A stretch of DNA of 64,000 bases from Trichostrongylus colubriformis. Lineage: Eukaryota; Nematoda; Chromadorea; Rhabditida; Trichostrongylidae. Of the stretch, positions 45,666-57,553 are shown piece by piece; the first letter of the stretch is position 1; every line of letters starts with the position of its first letter. The position numbers were made by a program, and so were the translations under genes. Below the pieces are notes generated by a model. It saw only the letters and a list, made by a program, of their open reading frames with translations. It searched no databases and was not told where the DNA came from. Location: assembly GCA_963978905.1 (NCBI GenBank), contig OZ022260.1, forward strand, positions 38,252,259 to 38,316,258, read 5' to 3'.

Positions 45666-48121
45666 ATGAACTATTATTATGCACCAAGTGTCAGCCAACC
45701 CGACGAACACACTTTCTTGTGTGGTTATAATAAGGTACGTACCTTTCTATTCACACTAATCAGTACCTCAGAATATGTCATTTTCGCGCAGTGCTATGTT
45801 CTTAACCTTACATGCCTATTATATTCGCAGCATTCTTTGCTCTTCCATTAAGTAATGATTCCACACTATTACGTCAGTGCGTCCTTACGTCGGAACGCAC
45901 TGTTTCGGTGGTGAGGGACTACGCGTTCTTGTGTCAGGGTACATCTTGGGGAAAATTTCATTCTTATATACGAATTCCTTTCTCACGTCTTGATCAGCAC
46001 GCTCAGCAAAATCTATATCCGCAACAGTTCTGCATCGGCGCCTTCCAGTGCCAAGTTAGGGCAATAACTTTTTTGTTGTATGCCCATAAATAGAGATAAT
46101 CTATGGCTCTGATGAAGAATTTTTGACATCCCTCTCATTTGGCTTTCGTTTGCCAAAGATCCATCTATTGCTCGTGTTAATGTGCTTACGTGAATATAGA
46201 TAGAAAATCTGTAAGTCCAACTGGCCCATACAACAACTGCTACTTTCGCAGTCAGAACTAAGATCTTGCTATGGGAGTAAAGTACTAGGGAATCATCAAT
46301 ATTCGAATCATCCGTATTGTGAAAATCAAAGAAAGTGAGAGTATTTCCTCACCTCGTGGCTCACCAACTGAAATACGCGCGACTCACTAACTCTCACTAC
46401 TATCTGCAACATAAAAAACGCATGAATCCGTAGGAGTTCACAGAAACTTCTCAGTGTCTTGGATCATTTCCTATTGAAAGAATGCGATTATACAGAGAAA
46501 CAGACAGGCAGTCACGAAGAATGAAAAAAATGTGTAAGTGTGTGTAAATAGTTAGAATTAGCAGAAAACGTGTTAATAAACTTTTGGCTGTATTTTGGTA
46601 TGGCATTGTATTGTAGTGAAATGATTAATCCATAAGATTGGGGTTGCAAAGAAACCATTGTAATCCAAAGAATATGGATCTCATCTAAGTAAATAGGGGG
46701 AGGGGGGGGGGGGTGAGGGAGTTGCAAAGAAATCATTGTATTCCAAAGAATATGGTTTTCCCTATGTAAGCCTAACAAGGGAAGGACCTCTTCGCGTATC
46801 AGTACAACACCGTTAGTATTTTTGACGATTTCAGCTCACATCTCATTAGAAGCACATTGCCTTTTCTATAGTTTTGCGTCGTAACCGCTCCGAGAATGTG
46901 ACTTTTTCGTTTTTTTTTCAGTTTCCCCATTTGTGGTCGTTTGTGGTACGTGTAGAATGTGTAGCATCTGCTAGTGGCGCCCATCCTACATACAACTCAT
47001 AACTCTTCCTTTTCAATTTTAACCACTACACGCATGAACCCTGCGGGAAAAATCTCAGTGAACCTGGAGAGCCGTCTTTCGCCCATTGCCTCTTATTAAT
47101 CAAAGATTTATTGAGCTAGTTATCACGTTTGTCTATCGACGAATTCCATGTGGTAATTTACCATCTTCGATTTCCATGTGAAGACTTCAAATATATGGCT
47201 TTAAGGTTCGTCGTTACGGTACAACTCAACCACCTACTGTAGATTATTTACCTAGAAAATATATCAACTATACGGTCAAACCCGATGACACATTACAAGG
47301 TATAGCTCTGAAAAATGATTGCTCAGTGAGTATTTATCATTCAAAATCATTACTCTTTATCATATTTTACCGTAACCTGAAGGAGCACTATGGATTTTCA
47401 CCAGTTCTCTTGGATTGGCACGCTATAAGATGCCCATAGTAAATCATATTGCTGCTGTGTTAAATGCGACTATCCTTTGCTTAAATTCACATAGCCTACC
47501 GAAAGCATGTGCTACGGTTTATGCCCGACAAATGTCAGTCGCACTGAGTCATTATGCATGCTGTGCTGCCTTCTCTTTGGCCTAGTTCCCTGCAATAGAG
47601 TGATATCCGGCGTGCGCAACACGATACCCATTAATCATTTTTTCATTTCATAAAAAATGAATCAATGTAGCCCAATTCGAAGCTGTTGCTGTGTTCAGGT
47701 GTCATCTATCATTCGAGCCAATAAATTATGGTCAATGGACGCGCTCCATTTGAAGACATCGATACGGATACCTGTAGGCAACGATGGTCATAGAACGAGT
47801 AGTACGAGGGAATTGCGAAGTCAACGCAGTGAGCCGCCCCAGCCTGTCGAAAAGGCGAATGACCGCCCACAGGAAAGTATGAGAGACATTCTTAGTCGAA
47901 TCGATGCCACGATAAAAACAACATCGACCACAGTGCGGAAGCTTGAACGGGAATCAACGTAAGCACTATGCTTTTCCCAATTTCATATTTCCCCTCTATT
48001 ATCGTGTTTCAGATTAGAAGAAATTGACCGATCTCACAATGAGTGTCGACAAAGTCGATCAAGGAGGCAAATTTCACTTCCGAAAATACTACATAATGAT
48101 TATTATAATGAACTGTCTTGA
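45666..48121 (+). CDS. LysM-domain protein (LYSMD1/LYSMD2 family)
   Basis: Four exons join in phase: 45666-45734, 47206-47325, 47699-47958 and 48013-48121, giving 185 residues. The LysM domain spans roughly residues 43-88, starting YTVKPDDTLQGIALKNDCS and continuing IIRANKLWSMDALHLKTSIR, split by an intron as the phase-0 junction shows. A conserved C-terminal block (SMRDILSRIDATIKTT) matches the second conserved region of LYSMD1/2. LysM domains bind GlcNAc-containing polymers; the role of these intracellular animal members is poorly known. Exon 1 rests on its GTACGT donor and matching phase and is the least certain. Intron 1 is 1.5 kb. The stop codon overlaps an AATAAA signal (TGAATAAA), so the 3' UTR is very short. 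The gene converges on rpl-4 with 40 bp between stops. Confidence 0.87.
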
Positions 48122-48127
48122 ATAAAC
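48120..48127 (+). terminator. AATAAA polyadenylation signal overlapping the LysM stop codon
   Basis: AATAAA begins at 48121, the last base of the TGA stop. It is the only consensus signal before the convergent rpl-4 coding region, so the LysM mRNA must end within, or overlap, the rpl-4 3' UTR. Confidence 0.6.
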
Positions 48128-48161
48128 GATAACATAACAATCTTTATCAACAGGTAACAAT

Positions 48162-51100
48162 TTACTTCTTGGCCGCGGTCTTCTTTGCTGCCTTACGGAA
48201 TGTAGCAGCATAGGGGTTTAGCTTGTTCATCAAATTGTGCTTCTTGAGTGGATTCCTGTGCACCTTCACCGACTTCACGTTTTTCTTGACTGGCCTAACA
48301 GCTCGCACAATTTCTTCAGAGCGGATTAGCCTGGAGAGATCGGCGTTGGTGAGCTTGTTCAGAGGAATGGACCAGCCGTTCTTCTGTTCCGAGGAGTTGG
48401 CCTTGAGGGTTCCATAAATCGCGTCGAGCTTTTTGAAGGCTGACTCGGTCCAGATGATGAGACGGCCAAGGTGACCTCCGGGTGCGAGCTTCAGAAGGTT
48501 CAGGCGCTCTACGTTCAAAATATCGACTCCGGGAATGTTGCGGAACGCACGAGCGCAGTCAGCATCTTGGCCGTAGATGAGAACTGGGCCGAGCTTTCGC
48601 TTATGCAGCTTGTTTCTCATCTTACCGGTTCCAGCGCGTGTACGCTTGGAAGCGTAAACCTGAAAAAATGAAAATTCAGTTCATTATATAATAGTAAAAC
48701 GATAGAAATGCAAGCCATATAAAACAATCTAGATTCGCGTAAAAAATAGCTAGGTTTGCTCACTTTTTCAATATCCTCCCAGATATGGGAACGTCGAAGG
48801 AAGGTCACAGCTTCCTTGGTCTTACGGAACGACTCGATCTTGTCGCTCACAACGAATGGAACTTCAGCGACCTTGTCGATGATGTGACCGCGAGCCTGTA
48901 CAAGGGCGGGGATTCCCGATGCAGCGATGGCCGAGCAGATGGCGTAGCGCTTCTGGGCGATATTGACGTGACGGTGCCATCTGCGGAAAACTTTCAGCGG
49001 TGCGAACATGTGACCTCCACGGCACATGTTTCCGAAAGCTCCCTGACCAGAGCGGTGAGTACCACCTCCACGGACACGAGGAATACGAGCAACGGCGCGA
49101 CCAGTTCCCCATGACTCGGCAGAGTGCTGCTTTCCTGAAAAGGTGGTGTAGTTTAATCGATGACCTATATACATTTTGTCTTAGACTCATACTGATGGTA
49201 ATAACAGCTTCTCAAATTTAATTCACATTCCTACTATATATAACACGCTTCGTCTGTACGTTCCTCCGTCCGTCGAAATTGGGTATTATGTGAAAAACGA
49301 CCTCTGAAGATGGGGACAAGTGTGGTATGGGTGGGGCATTGGACAATAAGCAAAGACCTTACATGGAGCAAGTTAAGCTCTTCCCACGGTGGGCGGGGCG
49401 TGCACCAGAATGTTCCGTTTTCAGACAAAAATTGTGGATGGGACTCTAATATGACCCAAACGTGGGGAAAAGACGGATTAAGGTTAGGGATGAGTCTCTG
49501 AAAGTCAGGAAAAGAGACCTAGGCACAGTGGGCGGAGCGTTTGTGGCGCTGAGCGGAGCCTGTGGAAATTACAACAAGCTTGGAATAGGTAGGATGGTAC
49601 AAGAAGTAAGGAGAACACATGGACCCAGTTAAAAGGAACCGGAAGGGGTCCGAAACAAGAGGAAGATGCAAAGAAATAAGCATTTTGTAACGAACTCTCC
49701 AGGTTAGAAGCGATAATCGGCGAAAAAACCCGGATTCAAAAGCGCGACGCTGTGGTGTGTATTCGCATTACATTCGCATCAACACACTGAATTTCCAAGC
49801 TGTCCGCTGTAGGAGACGGGTCGCGCGCCAACGTTAATTTTAGCACCTGACTCCCAGCGCAGTGGAGTGCCCTTTCCCAACTACATTAGCATTTGAAATA
49901 CGTTTGAAATACGTTCGGTCTTTGAAATATTGTTTGCTCACTGCGAAAATGGTCCAAACGTGAGGAAAATATGGACTAATGTAAGTCACGAGTACCCATG
50001 AAAGAGGCCTGGACACAATGGGCGAAAGCGCACTTTGAGTGTGGTCCGTACAACAAAAATTCATAACTCGGTACAGCGCAGCCTTGAGGAAAAAATTGGC
50101 AGAAATGACCAATGCCCAAGTTATTTAAAGGCACCATTTAAAGGGTAAAGGAAAACTGAGATCTGGGAGTACATGTTCTCTGAAAACAAACTTTCTACTT
50201 CAGAAGAGGTCATATGTGGCGAAAATCGCATTAGAAAAACGCGGCCTGAGGTCTTATGACGATCCCCAGCACGGCTTGTCGTTATGCGGTTATATGCGGC
50301 CGGGGGAGTCGCCAGGGAGGGGCGGGACAACAATCGCGGCCGGCTGGTTCAGACTCTGGCCTGTCTTCAGTCCACTCCGGCTAGAGAAGCAGAGGGCGAG
50401 AGGGAGAGGGGAATTTCGGGTTCCTATTTCTCGGTTTTTTCGCCGTTTTGTCTTTCTTTCTCTACTGTTATTTTGCTGAGCACTCTTCTTTCGCAATCCC
50501 CCAGTTTGCCAAATTTACCCATACCGGTGTCTTTAAAGACACTTAAGGACACCAGAAGGGGGTAATTTTGGCTTACGGTAGAACAGACGTAGTGTGGACC
50601 AGTTTAAGTGGCCGCCATTGCACAAACTCGCCATTTTGACGCCTTGGCATGGTGCCAAAAGAAGATGGTTCTATTATAATTTTGTTTGTTCCTTTACTTT
50701 TTACTTTGTTCTTTCTTATATTGTTTCTAGATGTACTTACATGAATGCTAATGTAGTTGGGAATGGCCACTCCACTGCGCTGGGAGTCAGGTGCTACAAC
50801 TAACGTTGGCCCACGGCCCGTCTCCTACAGCGGACAACTCGGAATGGATGCGCTGATGCGAATGGGATGCGAATACACACCGCAGCGTCGCACTTTTGAG
50901 TCCGGGTTTTTTCGCCTATTATCGCTTCCAACCTTGAGTGTTCGTTACAAAATGCTCATTTCTTTCCATCCTCCTCTTGTTTCGGACCCCCTTCCGGTTC
51001 CTTTAAAATGATAGAAAACCCGCCCACAATGGGCAGGGCGTGACGTCGTGAAGGGTACTGAGTGACTCTATTGAAAATAAGGCAATTTCAATCCGCTCAC

Positions 51101-54100
51101 TGAGCCCATGATGTAACGCGCATAGTAGGGTGCGCCAGCCAACTGGTCACTTATAACCATCCAACTGGTCACTTATAATACATAACAATAGAAAAGTTCT
51201 CGAAATAACTAGGCCATCTCATTACAATTCACAACCTACTGATGGATAGTAATGTCCGTGAACGGACTAGCTGCATTCATCTCTACCTTATACATTCTAC
51301 TCCTACGTTGCGCCTTAATCATGAACTCCCCCCAAAAAAAGCGCTCAGGCCTATTGGGCTGTTGGGCTCTGACCAAAAAACGATTACAAAATGGATTTTT
51401 TGAAACCACAAATAAAAATGCACGTTATGTTTCATACGTATTTATGTCACGGGAAATGCGCACACTTGAATGGAATGTTCTACTGGCCTGCACGTTGTGA
51501 CGGGTTTCATACCGCAACTTAGGGGCCGCCGTCATACTTCGCAACTCTGTGCGATTTTTGATTTCAACTTTGCAATTCCGTCATTCTGCGGCGTCGCGTC
51601 TCGTCAATCGCGTGCGAGAGAGAGACACCGCAGATAGCAATATCGGGAAGTCTGACGGCAGTTTACAAATTGCCAGAATGGCAAAAAGTTCAGGAAGACG
51701 AATTTGTACCTCCTGAATTTGCACTTCAAAGACAAGATGCAACTACACAGCTTATGATGGTATCAGCGAAATGAGTACTACATGTTAGAGTTGTACACCC
51801 CGTACAATGAAGACTTTATGGAAACAAACAATGCATGCCTAAATCCGCTGCCATTCCCGTAAGTAGGTTATCCAGAGTGAATTCTATTTTAGCAACAACC
51901 GTTACTACGAAGTCCTCCAATCCGTAGGATATTCCCTGGTCCCGCCGATGGAGAATATAACAACACACTAAAAAAATTTGAATCTAGATATTTTAGTGGG
52001 AATGCACGTTCTCCAGTAAAAACTAAAATACCGAACTAAGACTAGTGTTTCATTTGAATACAAAATACATGTCAAATAATGCATAAACGATGGGAGAACA
52101 TGACTCAGGAAGATATTTTGCGTTTAACAGTAAGCGCAGTACAACAGTGTCTAGCCTTAATGCGACTAATACTTCTGTGAACCAGGGGTAAACTTGGCCT
52201 GAACTAAGACTCCCTTATGAAGAAAGCGCCGGTCTCGATGGAAAATACGGCTAGTGTAGGCATCCCATACTGTCTAAGCTTCACCTTAAACTGCACTGAA
52301 AAAAAAGCTATCAAGGGAGAACCTAATTTCATATCACTGTTAATCGTATATGCCACCGCACAAATTAATCAATTTGCGACTAATTAGTTTCTCTCCCAAC
52401 CATCAACTAATCGCACATACATTTTTTGGGTCAAATAAAGTCGGTGGGGTGAGAAGGAGACGCAACTCTTCGTCGACGAGCACCTTTCCCTTCCTTTCCC
52501 TTCCTAGGTTAGGCTAAAATTCATATCCATCCTTCTACATGGAAGAATATCTGCCAAAGCATCTGTCTCTTCTGCTTTAGCCTAATCCTAGGAAGAGAAA
52601 GGAGCTTGAACGTCGGTGAAAATCTGGCGTCTCCCTCTCCCCCACTTTACTTGACCCCACTTTTCAAGTATTGTGCTAGCATTAACAAAATTCGGGTCAC
52701 TTCTTTTTGCGGAGGGAGAAGCTGATCATCTAATACATTCGTTGTCAGAGAAGAAACACCCGACTCCAGAACGTCCATTTCGAATTAACAAGGGAAAGAA
52801 ATCAAGAGGGTGTGAGGGAGGCAGCGCGGACAAAACTATTGGGTTGGTCCATGATTAATGCGGCTTTTTCATCAATTTTATTTCACAAAAAACAATGATA
52901 AAATTGAGCGTAAACGTGTTCGAATGATTATTCAGGAGCGTTTTCACCATCGCAGTCAGTGACTGTTCCCATTTGATAGTCGTCAAAAGGTCAATTTCCA
53001 CTACAAAAAATACAGCATTAAAAAGCCGCATTGCTTATGCACGATCCTAATCCTAAGCACTTCTGGAGATCAGCCCTCTTTCAAGAGAAAAGAATAAACC
53101 ATAAGGTATGACACTAGCTGCGCTACAATGGTCTACGCAGCTTACATTAAAAAAATGAATGCGCTGTATGTAGTGTATCTGCCCACTGAGTAGTCTTACA
53201 CCTTATTCATCGCTCCGCAGAAGTGTTTCTGACTACATCGGATCGTCTTTATCCAGCTGCATCAACTGAGTTGACCCTTGTCACCAACTAATCGAAGAAG
53301 ACCATAGCATACCGCAAGGGTCGCAAACCCAGGACTACGCACATGGAGAAAGAAAAAACGTTGAAGCTAGATCAACACCAATATCAATATCAATAGATCA
53401 ATGAATTTTTGGTTCACCACTGGTTTACATTCAGTGAAGGTTGAGGGAACAAGGTAATGGCTGAAAAGATAAAATACAAAGCACGTTGGAGGTAGTAACG
53501 CCAGCCGTACTATTTCACTTTCTCCCACTAAGAAGTAGAAGGTACAATCGGCATGGTTGGGTAAAAAATGTCAGTAGGGGCTTCATGCTACCGATTGAAG
53601 CTTTCAAATGCATGAAGAAACGGTAGTGTGGATAACGGATATTTTGCCTAGGCCTAAGGAAGAAAGCTTTTTTTCTACGGCTCACGCAAAAATAGGTCTG
53701 AATTTGCAGTTTTAGTACCACCCACAACGGCTAATAATTACCTTCAAGTAACCTCAAAGCATGTCTTATGAAGAGCACCGCCCATCAACTGTACAAACCA
53801 AGCACCACGCACTTCCGATAACGGCAATGATATGATCCGATAAGTAACATTCTGCTATACTATTACTCTATGCCTATGTCATACTTCGGCCAAGTCACCC
53901 TAGGAAAACCCTAGGATATGAACGGCGGCTGGAGCCAAAAAAAGCCGCCTCCGTCACAACTCACCGACGTTTTTTTACGGTTCACGGTGATTTCGCCGCA
54001 AATGGACTTCCATCATTTTCCACCACCATCTTCCTTCATCCCCAGTCTTCGAGGGATAAATCACTTGAAAGGCCTCTCATGCCCACTTATCCCTACCACT

Positions 54101-54490
54101 TTTTTGACGGTTTCGAACAAAGCGATCTATCCGAGTATAAATGGCATGGTGTTTCGAAGACATTCCCACGCAGATGATTAAAAACGGGCTCAATTTCAAA
54201 TTTTCGATCAAAGTTAGACAGAATGAAACAAGAGGAACATTAGAAAAGATATTGCATCAAAAATCTAAGGTTCAAGGAGAAGAGGAAAAGAACGATAGCT
54301 AGAAAGTTATGAACCAACCTGCGAGAGTCGAAACAGCATGTGCTTGACGTTTGTTGCGGAACATTTGGTCGTGAATGAAACTCACAACATCTGGCCTGAT
54401 AGGAGCACGGAATACGTACGGGAGCTTGATCTGAGTTTCCGTAGCCTCGTACTTTTCATTATAAACGGTGACAAGCGGACGGGCCGCCAT
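48162..54490 (-). CDS. rpl-4: Large-subunit ribosomal protein eL4 / uL4 (RPL4)
   Basis: Three exons, 54490-54319, 49134-48764 and 48659-48162, give 346 residues, about the usual animal length. The start [20 protein letters not shown] and the signature [20 protein letters not shown] with [10 protein letters not shown] identify the family. The C-terminal exon carries GPVLIYGQD and the basic KKTAAKK tail. L4 lines the peptide exit tunnel and is needed for 60S assembly. A TTTTACAG acceptor lies 5 bases before the ATG, so the mRNA is probably trans-spliced. Intron 1 is 5184 bp and holds at least five mobile elements, while intron 2 is about 104 bp. Exon phases (1, 0) match exactly and no frame damage is seen. 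Confidence 0.97.
49632..49850 (-). mobile_element. Partial AGACACC-type TTAA element, inverted
   Basis: It runs AGGAACCGGAAGGGGTCCGA, then GAAGATGCAAAGAAATAAGC and AAAACCCGGATTCAAAAGCG. This is the right half of the 58228-58688 element in reverse. The other end is missing. Confidence 0.7.
50125..50537. mobile_element. TTAA-type MITE with GGCACC/GGTGTC ends, copy 2
   Basis: The ends TTTAAAGGCACC and GGTGTCTTTAA are inverted with TTAA at each border. The interior shares the ACATGTTCTCTGAAAACAAA, CAGAAGAGGT and CGATCCCCAGCACG blocks with 6759-7155. It adjoins the next TTAA element head to tail. Confidence 0.7.
50547..51002. mobile_element. AGACACC-type TTAA MITE, near-complete copy
   Basis: TTAA at 50543-50546 and 51003-51006 flanks GGACACCAGAAGGGGGTAAT ... 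GACCCCCTTCCGGTTCCT. The interior has GCTTACGGTAGAACAGACGT, AAGTGGCCGCCATTGCACAA and ATGAATGCTAATGTAGTTGG. A closely similar copy is at 58228-58688. Confidence 0.8.
51010..52427. other. Intron sequence with a single Harbinger-like end
   Basis: AGGGGCCGCCGTCATACTTC near 51521 matches the start of the Harbinger-like MITEs, but no partner end is clear. A minor CAACTGGTCACTTATAAYA duplication is at 51139-51180. No gene is seen. Confidence 0.4.
52428..52657. mobile_element. G-tract MITE, copy 4
   Basis: GGGTCAAATAAAGTCGGTGG at the left and CCCCCACTTTACTTGACCC at the right are inverted ends. The interior AGGTTAGGCTAAAATTCATA and CAAAGCATCTGTCTCTTCTG follow the family. It has the shortest G tract of the five copies and the cleanest ends. 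Confidence 0.8.
52839..53050. mobile_element. Internally deleted mariner element
   Basis: The ends TTGGGTTGGTCCATGATTAA-TGCGGC and CCGCATTGCTTATGCACGAT-CCTAA match the terminal repeat type of mariner elements. Only about 210 bp remain. Inside, a short frame ([16 protein letters not shown]) resembles the start of a mariner transposase before a stop. Mariner elements are known from hookworms. No TA duplication is clear at the borders. Confidence 0.65.
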
Positions 54491-54658
54491 ATTACCTGTA
54501 AAAGTCAAGAGCTGTAGTTGAACTGAGATATAAGTACGAGTGAAGCAGCGATCTTTAAACGCAAAATGAAATCATTCACAAAAACATAATGGAGGACCTC
54601 ATGTATCCTTAAATTGCCCACGAAAACAGAAAGAATCCTTATTTTCCAACTCAAGAGA

Positions 54659-54973
54659 TCAAAACAACAAATTTACTTCTTCCATAAGCTCAGCAAAAGT
54701 CCACACCACATAGGGAAATCGGCGGTAAGCAATACAACAAAAGCCAATCAAAATAAAAGACAAAGAAATTAGACATGAAAACGAACATTCATATAAGAAT
54801 CTCTTAATTGAAAAGAAAACGAAATTAGGACCACCATATTCAAAAAGTCTTGGGTCGGAGATGAACTTGGCTTCCACTACACTGAGTATTCGACGACTGA
54901 GCACATGGGTCTCGCACGGATAAGTATACGTTCGCCGCAGTGGAGGCGGAGCTTCGTTTTCCAGCTGCTCCAT
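54659..54973 (-). CDS. Small candidate ORF with one membrane segment, upstream of rpl-4
   Basis: This is a single open frame of 104 codons starting MEQLENEAPPPLRRTYTYPC, with an ETHVLSRRILSVVEAKF stretch and a hydrophobic segment (CLISLSFILIGFCCIAY, about residues 72-88). It has the same orientation as rpl-4 and ends 169 bp before the rpl-4 start, the spacing seen between genes in nematode operons. A GTGGTC after residue 50 could be a splice donor, in which case the hydrophobic tail is intron. A plus-strand frame also overlaps here (54940-55155). No family was recognised. Confidence 0.35.
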   Translation of the reverse strand: MEQLENEAPPPLRRTYTYPCETHVLSRRILSVVEAKFISDPRLFEYGGPNFVFFSIKRFLYECSFSCLISLSFILIGFCCIAYRRFPYVVWTFAELMEEVNLLF

Positions 54974-56222
54974 CGTTTCTCGCGATGAGTACGGCCGGAT
55001 TTTTCATCATCTGGAATGTAACAATGACTTTGGCCATCATTTATGCTATGGCATACAGGTGCACACTCCTCCCTGTGACTGGAAGTATCCGACGAGATCC
55101 TCGAAGCAAGGATACCTGCTTTGCAATTTCAAGGTTTGTTAAAAAACATGTGTAACAGTTAGCCATTCCTTATTGCCAGGCACAATTCTTCTCATTAATA
55201 ATTTGTGAAAATTATGCGCTTTCTACTTGGTTGTGAGGATCAGAACGATCAGAAAATGAGTTTGGTTTCCTTGTAATATGAAATCTTTTAGCTTGGTCTT
55301 GCGAACACTTGCCCCGGTTTTCAAAGTTTGTTCTGAAGACTAGAAGGGGTTCGGAGAAACACCCAGTTCGAAAACCTCGAAATAGCTTGCTTACGATGTT
55401 TTAATAGAAACGCTTTGCTAGGAATAGGGCGCGTTGCATCACTGTTCCTAGCAAAGAATTTTCACATCCTGCAAGAAAGCTATTGTTCCTCGCAGAATCG
55501 TCATCTGTGCGCACAAAATGCAGTGTCGGAGTCTTTTTCAGCATCTCAAGCAGCGTAAAACTCGTGCAGCTTAATTTGTATTTGTATGGCAGCATTATAG
55601 TGTGGGGTTTTTTTTTTGTTGCAGAGTTGCGGAATCTGCGGAAAATTGTAAAGATACGTAACGTTTGGGAGAGTTGCTGGATTTGCGGTTGTGGAAATAC
55701 AGAATTGTGAAACGTGTGACGAAGGATCGGTGTCGATATCGAATGCAAATGTAATCGAAGCACCGAAAAGAGGGGAGGGTTAGGTAGTAGGGGATCCCAC
55801 GATTCTGCATGTTCCCACAAACGCAGGTCCCGTTTTTCCACAACTCTCCCGATCGATAGCAGCTATCTGATTTTTTTTTTAGTTCCATCATTCCCCCATT
55901 CCACAGTTGTGCATTTCCACAAGAACGCAATTACGCATTTTGCTCAATCAATACCTATTTGAACGATTTCTGCAAAGATCGCAATTCTTCAAATAACAAA
56001 CTCTATGAACACTGTGCATGGCCCTGTTCATAGCCAACTGAATGAGATTTTGGCGCATCGACGTCATGTAAAAAGTAGGCATCGATCGAGAAAATGAGCG
56101 TATCCGCGATTTGAGAGATTCGGCGTATTCATGTCAAGCATAAGATGCGTGTCGATCGAGAAGATCATGGATGCATTCGCAGAATTGGCAGGATGGCGCC
56201 CGGCGGATCTTGACTATTTGCT
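54974..56222. other. No supported gene
   Basis: Open frames occur on both strands at 55401-55930, overlapping each other, over low-complexity GCGGAAT/GTGGAAA text that looks like decayed repeat. No splice-supported exon was found. The stretch could contain promoter sequence for the small ORF and rpl-4 on the minus strand. Confidence 0.35.
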
Positions 56223-57134
56223 TTAAAGACACCGGGGGGGGGTAATTTTGGCTTACTGTAGAACAGACGTAGTGTGGACGAGTTTAAGTGGCCGCTATTG
56301 CACAAACTCGCCAATTTGACGCCTTGGCATGGTGCTAAAAGGTGAATTTTCTATTATTAAGTTGTTCTTTCCTTTACTATTTCCTTTGTTCCTTCTTAAA
56401 TTGTTTCTTGATGTTCTTACATGAATGCTAATGTAGTTAGGAATGGCCACTTCACTACGCTGGGAGTCAGGTACTACAACTAACGTTGGACCACGGCCCG
56501 TCTCCTACAGCGGACAACTCGGAATGGATGCGCTGATGCGAATGGGATGCGAATACACACCGCAGCGTGTGTATTCGCACGGGGGGGGGGGGGGAGACGC
56601 AAAATTTTCATCCACGTCAAAGTTTCTCCCTTCCTAGGGTTAGGCTAAGGAAGATGAGACCTATGCTTTGACAGATGCTTTTTAATGTGGGAGGAAAAAA
56701 GTTTAGCAAATTAGGCTTTAGGCAATTTTAGCCTAAGCCTAGTAAGGGAAAGGAGCTTTGACGTCGACGCAAAGTTGCGTCTCCCCCACTTTATTTGACC
56801 CTTCTGAGATTTTCAGGTATAGAAATGCACAATTAAGAAGATCCATAAGTAAACAAGTAAAATATGTCACTAGAAAACAGTCTAAAGAGGAAATAATTCA
56901 AAAATGAGGTTACGTCAGGACGAAGACAAGCCTTAAAATGAACGAAGCGTGGCTCGGCCATGGAAGCTTGCAGTTCGGACGGAAGCGCGCCCTGGGGGCA
57001 AATAGCGCCCTATGGCGCGGTTTTCAACGCCGGTTTCGTTACACATTGTATCTACCGAACCCATATGTTTGTTTTCAGACGCCATTGTTTTTGTAAACGT
57101 TATTCCGCCCTTGCCCCCCTCGCGGTGCCTTTAA
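56223..57134. mobile_element. Composite TTAA-flanked MITE with nested G-tract MITE, copy 2
   Basis: The left end is TTAAAGACACCGGGGGGGGG and the right end is CGCGGTGCCTTTAA, with TTAA at both borders. The order is the same as at 15629-16446: AGACACC-type left part, G-tract MITE (56573-56802), then the TTCTGAGATTTTCAGGTATA block and the GCTCGGCCATGGAAGCTTGC block. It retains more of the left part than copy 1 (to about 56570), so copy 1 has an internal deletion or this copy has gained sequence. Confidence 0.8.
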
Positions 57135-57549
57135 TGGTAAACTGACGTGGTGGTATGTGGCATCGTCAAAAACCTCACATCGCGGATGAGCCGTTACGCA
57201 GATGCGACGATCACCCAGTTATCCCAAAACGTTAACTATGAACCCCCAGGCAAGCTACCTGATCCTTTGGCGAACGAAAAAGCTGGAATCACTAGATTAC
57301 TAACCGAGTAAGGGTAACATAAGGTAACGATTGGGCTAAGGGACATGTTCCCGCCGTTTTTTATTCTCTGTGTTTCGCAACGTTCTCTTCACCTCTCGCC
57401 GAAGCTTACTTACATGTTCGATAAAGCTTTTTCTGCTCTATAAAACGGTGCCATTTTTCCTGTTCTTTTGATTGCTAACATTCTCGAGGTTCAGAAATGA
57501 AGTGCGAATTTCAGCCTTCAAGTTACTTCTTTTCTAAACCTCATAAATG
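57135..57549. other. No supported gene
   Basis: This is unique sequence between two MITEs. Part of it (GCAACGTTCTCTTCACCTCTCGCCGAAGCTTACTTACA region, 57368-57460) returns inverted at about 58020-58110 beyond the palindromic MITE, suggesting the MITE sits in the centre of an older inverted repeat. Confidence 0.45.
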
Positions 57550-57553
57550 TTAA

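Larger units (their letters stand above)
49135..54318 (-). other. rpl-4 intron 1, repeat-filled
   Basis: The 5.2-kb intron holds a TCCTACTATATATAA start like those of units A and B (49229), a partial inverted TTAA element (49632-49850), two adjoining TTAA MITEs (50125-50537 and 50547-51002), a Harbinger-like end near 51525, a G-tract MITE (52428-52657) and a mariner remnant (52839-53050). The remaining sequence, 53051-54318, shows no gene. Confidence 0.75.

Noticed and set aside
48223..49221. Several plus-strand open frames across 48.2-49.2 kb
   Set aside because: They are antisense shadows of rpl-4 exons 2 and 3.
55401..55930. Two overlapping minus frames of 146 and 111 codons
   Set aside because: They overlap each other and a plus frame in low-complexity repeat-like sequence, with no splice support.
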